Origin: an uncultured Alphaproteobacteria bacterium
GTDB lineage: Bacteria > Pseudomonadota > Alphaproteobacteria > Rickettsiales > Midichloriaceae
DNA: 5,229 nt
Direction: 5' to 3'
Assembly: GCA_903860855.1 (NCBI GenBank)
Contig: CAIOSF010000265.1
Coordinates: 1-5,229 of the forward strand
How positions within the stretch are numbered: position 1 is the stretch's first letter; each line of letters begins with the position of its first letter. Below are positions 4,993 to 5,229 of the stretch, piece after piece. The notes beneath the pieces were generated by a model that worked only from the letters and a program-made list of their open reading frames with translations, was not told the origin of the DNA and searched no databases. A program made the translations under genes and the position numbers.

Positions 4993-5229
4993 TTACTTTA
5001 CGGCAAATAAGGTAAGTATCTCAAATTCATCCCATATACCACCATCTTCCTTACTAATCATCATATAATACTCCTCAACTTTACATCTAAACTCACCACA
5101 AAATGCCAGTTCTTCGCCGATCATACAACCACCCTGACCCCAATAGCGTAATATTTCTAGCATGGTAGTCCAATCTTGAAATCTGTACGCGAGAACCTCT
5201 CTTTCCACCATGACAGAACTAAAACCACA
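4993..5229 (-). CDS. Unrecognised small protein or C-terminal fragment (right edge)
   Basis: The frame ends with TAA at 4993-4995 and stays open to the right edge, so the gene may begin outside the window. An internal ATG at 5211 would give a 72-residue protein, but no ribosome-binding site precedes it. The sequence is rich in aromatic and acidic residues, with three Trp, three Cys and a Gly-rich turn (YWGQGGCMIGEELAFCGEF), followed by EEYYMMISKEDGGIWDEF. That composition suggests a compact alpha/beta soluble domain. There is no signal peptide or membrane segment. I do not recognise the family. It converges with the Coq10-family gene across a 76-base spacer. That it is coding at all is moderately supported: the opposing strand offers no better candidate, and the frame is open for all 79 codons. 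Confidence 0.5.
   Translation of the reverse strand, partial: CGFSSVMVEREVLAYRFQDWTTMLEILRYWGQGGCMIGEELAFCGEFRCKVEEYYMMISKEDGGIWDEFEILTLFAVK

Noticed and set aside
4802..4993. 63-codon minus-strand frame across the 3' end of the Coq10-family gene and the spacer
   Set aside because: Half of it is antisense to the conserved C-terminal helix, and the rest is the translation of the palindromic, repeat-like spacer.
4978..5001. AT-rich stem (GTAAAG 4981-4986 with CTTTAC 4996-5001, or AAAGTAA with TTACTTT) as a bidirectional terminator
   Set aside because: The stem is short, has almost no G-C pairs, overlaps a stop codon and lacks a T-run.
4917..5018. 33-codon plus-strand frame directly after the Coq10-family stop codon
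   Set aside because: It has no ribosome-binding site, consists mainly of translated repeat-like spacer and runs into the end of the convergent gene.

Overview
The window looks like a stretch of an AT-rich, host-associated alphaproteobacterial genome. A flagellated member of the Rickettsiales (Midichloriaceae-like) is the best guess. The reasons are the low G+C, the long intergenic regions with degenerate palindromes, a short Coq10/RatA-family protein of alphaproteobacterial type, a secreted surface protein that resembles an outer-membrane beta-barrel, and a very large, divergent flagellar cap protein. The assignment is inference; no rRNA or other marker gene is present.

Layout. (1) 1-214, minus strand: the first 71 codons of an exported, probably outer-membrane protein that continues past the left edge. 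(2) 215-450: an AT-rich intergenic region with two competing stem-loops near its right end. (3) 451-1008, minus: a 185-residue all-helical protein just downstream of fliD, whose helix pattern and position suggest a divergent FliS-type export chaperone. (4) 1009-1192: an intergenic region built largely from an imperfect palindrome plus a second stem-loop. (5) 1193-4393, minus: fliD, encoding a filament-capping protein of about 1066 residues. It carries extra flagellin-IN-like modules, two of which split the FliD C-terminal domain. (6) 4404-4916, plus: a Coq10/RatA-family START-like protein transcribed divergently from fliD. (7) 4917-4992: a short spacer with a degenerate palindromic, repeat-like sequence. 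(8) 4993-5229, minus: the 3' part or whole of an unrecognised small protein at the right edge.

How the parts relate. fliD and the FliS-like gene lie in the same direction in the canonical fliD-fliS order and may form a flagellar-filament export and capping unit. A near-consensus sigma-70 promoter (TTGCCA, 17 bases, TATAAT) points at fliD from inside the Coq10-family reading frame. It fixes the likely fliD start at the ATG at 4393 rather than the TTG at 4423. The two divergent genes then have only 10 bases between their start codons. I see no mobile element, tRNA, rRNA, CRISPR array or defence gene. The most unusual things are the enlarged, modular FliD and the candidate divergent FliS.
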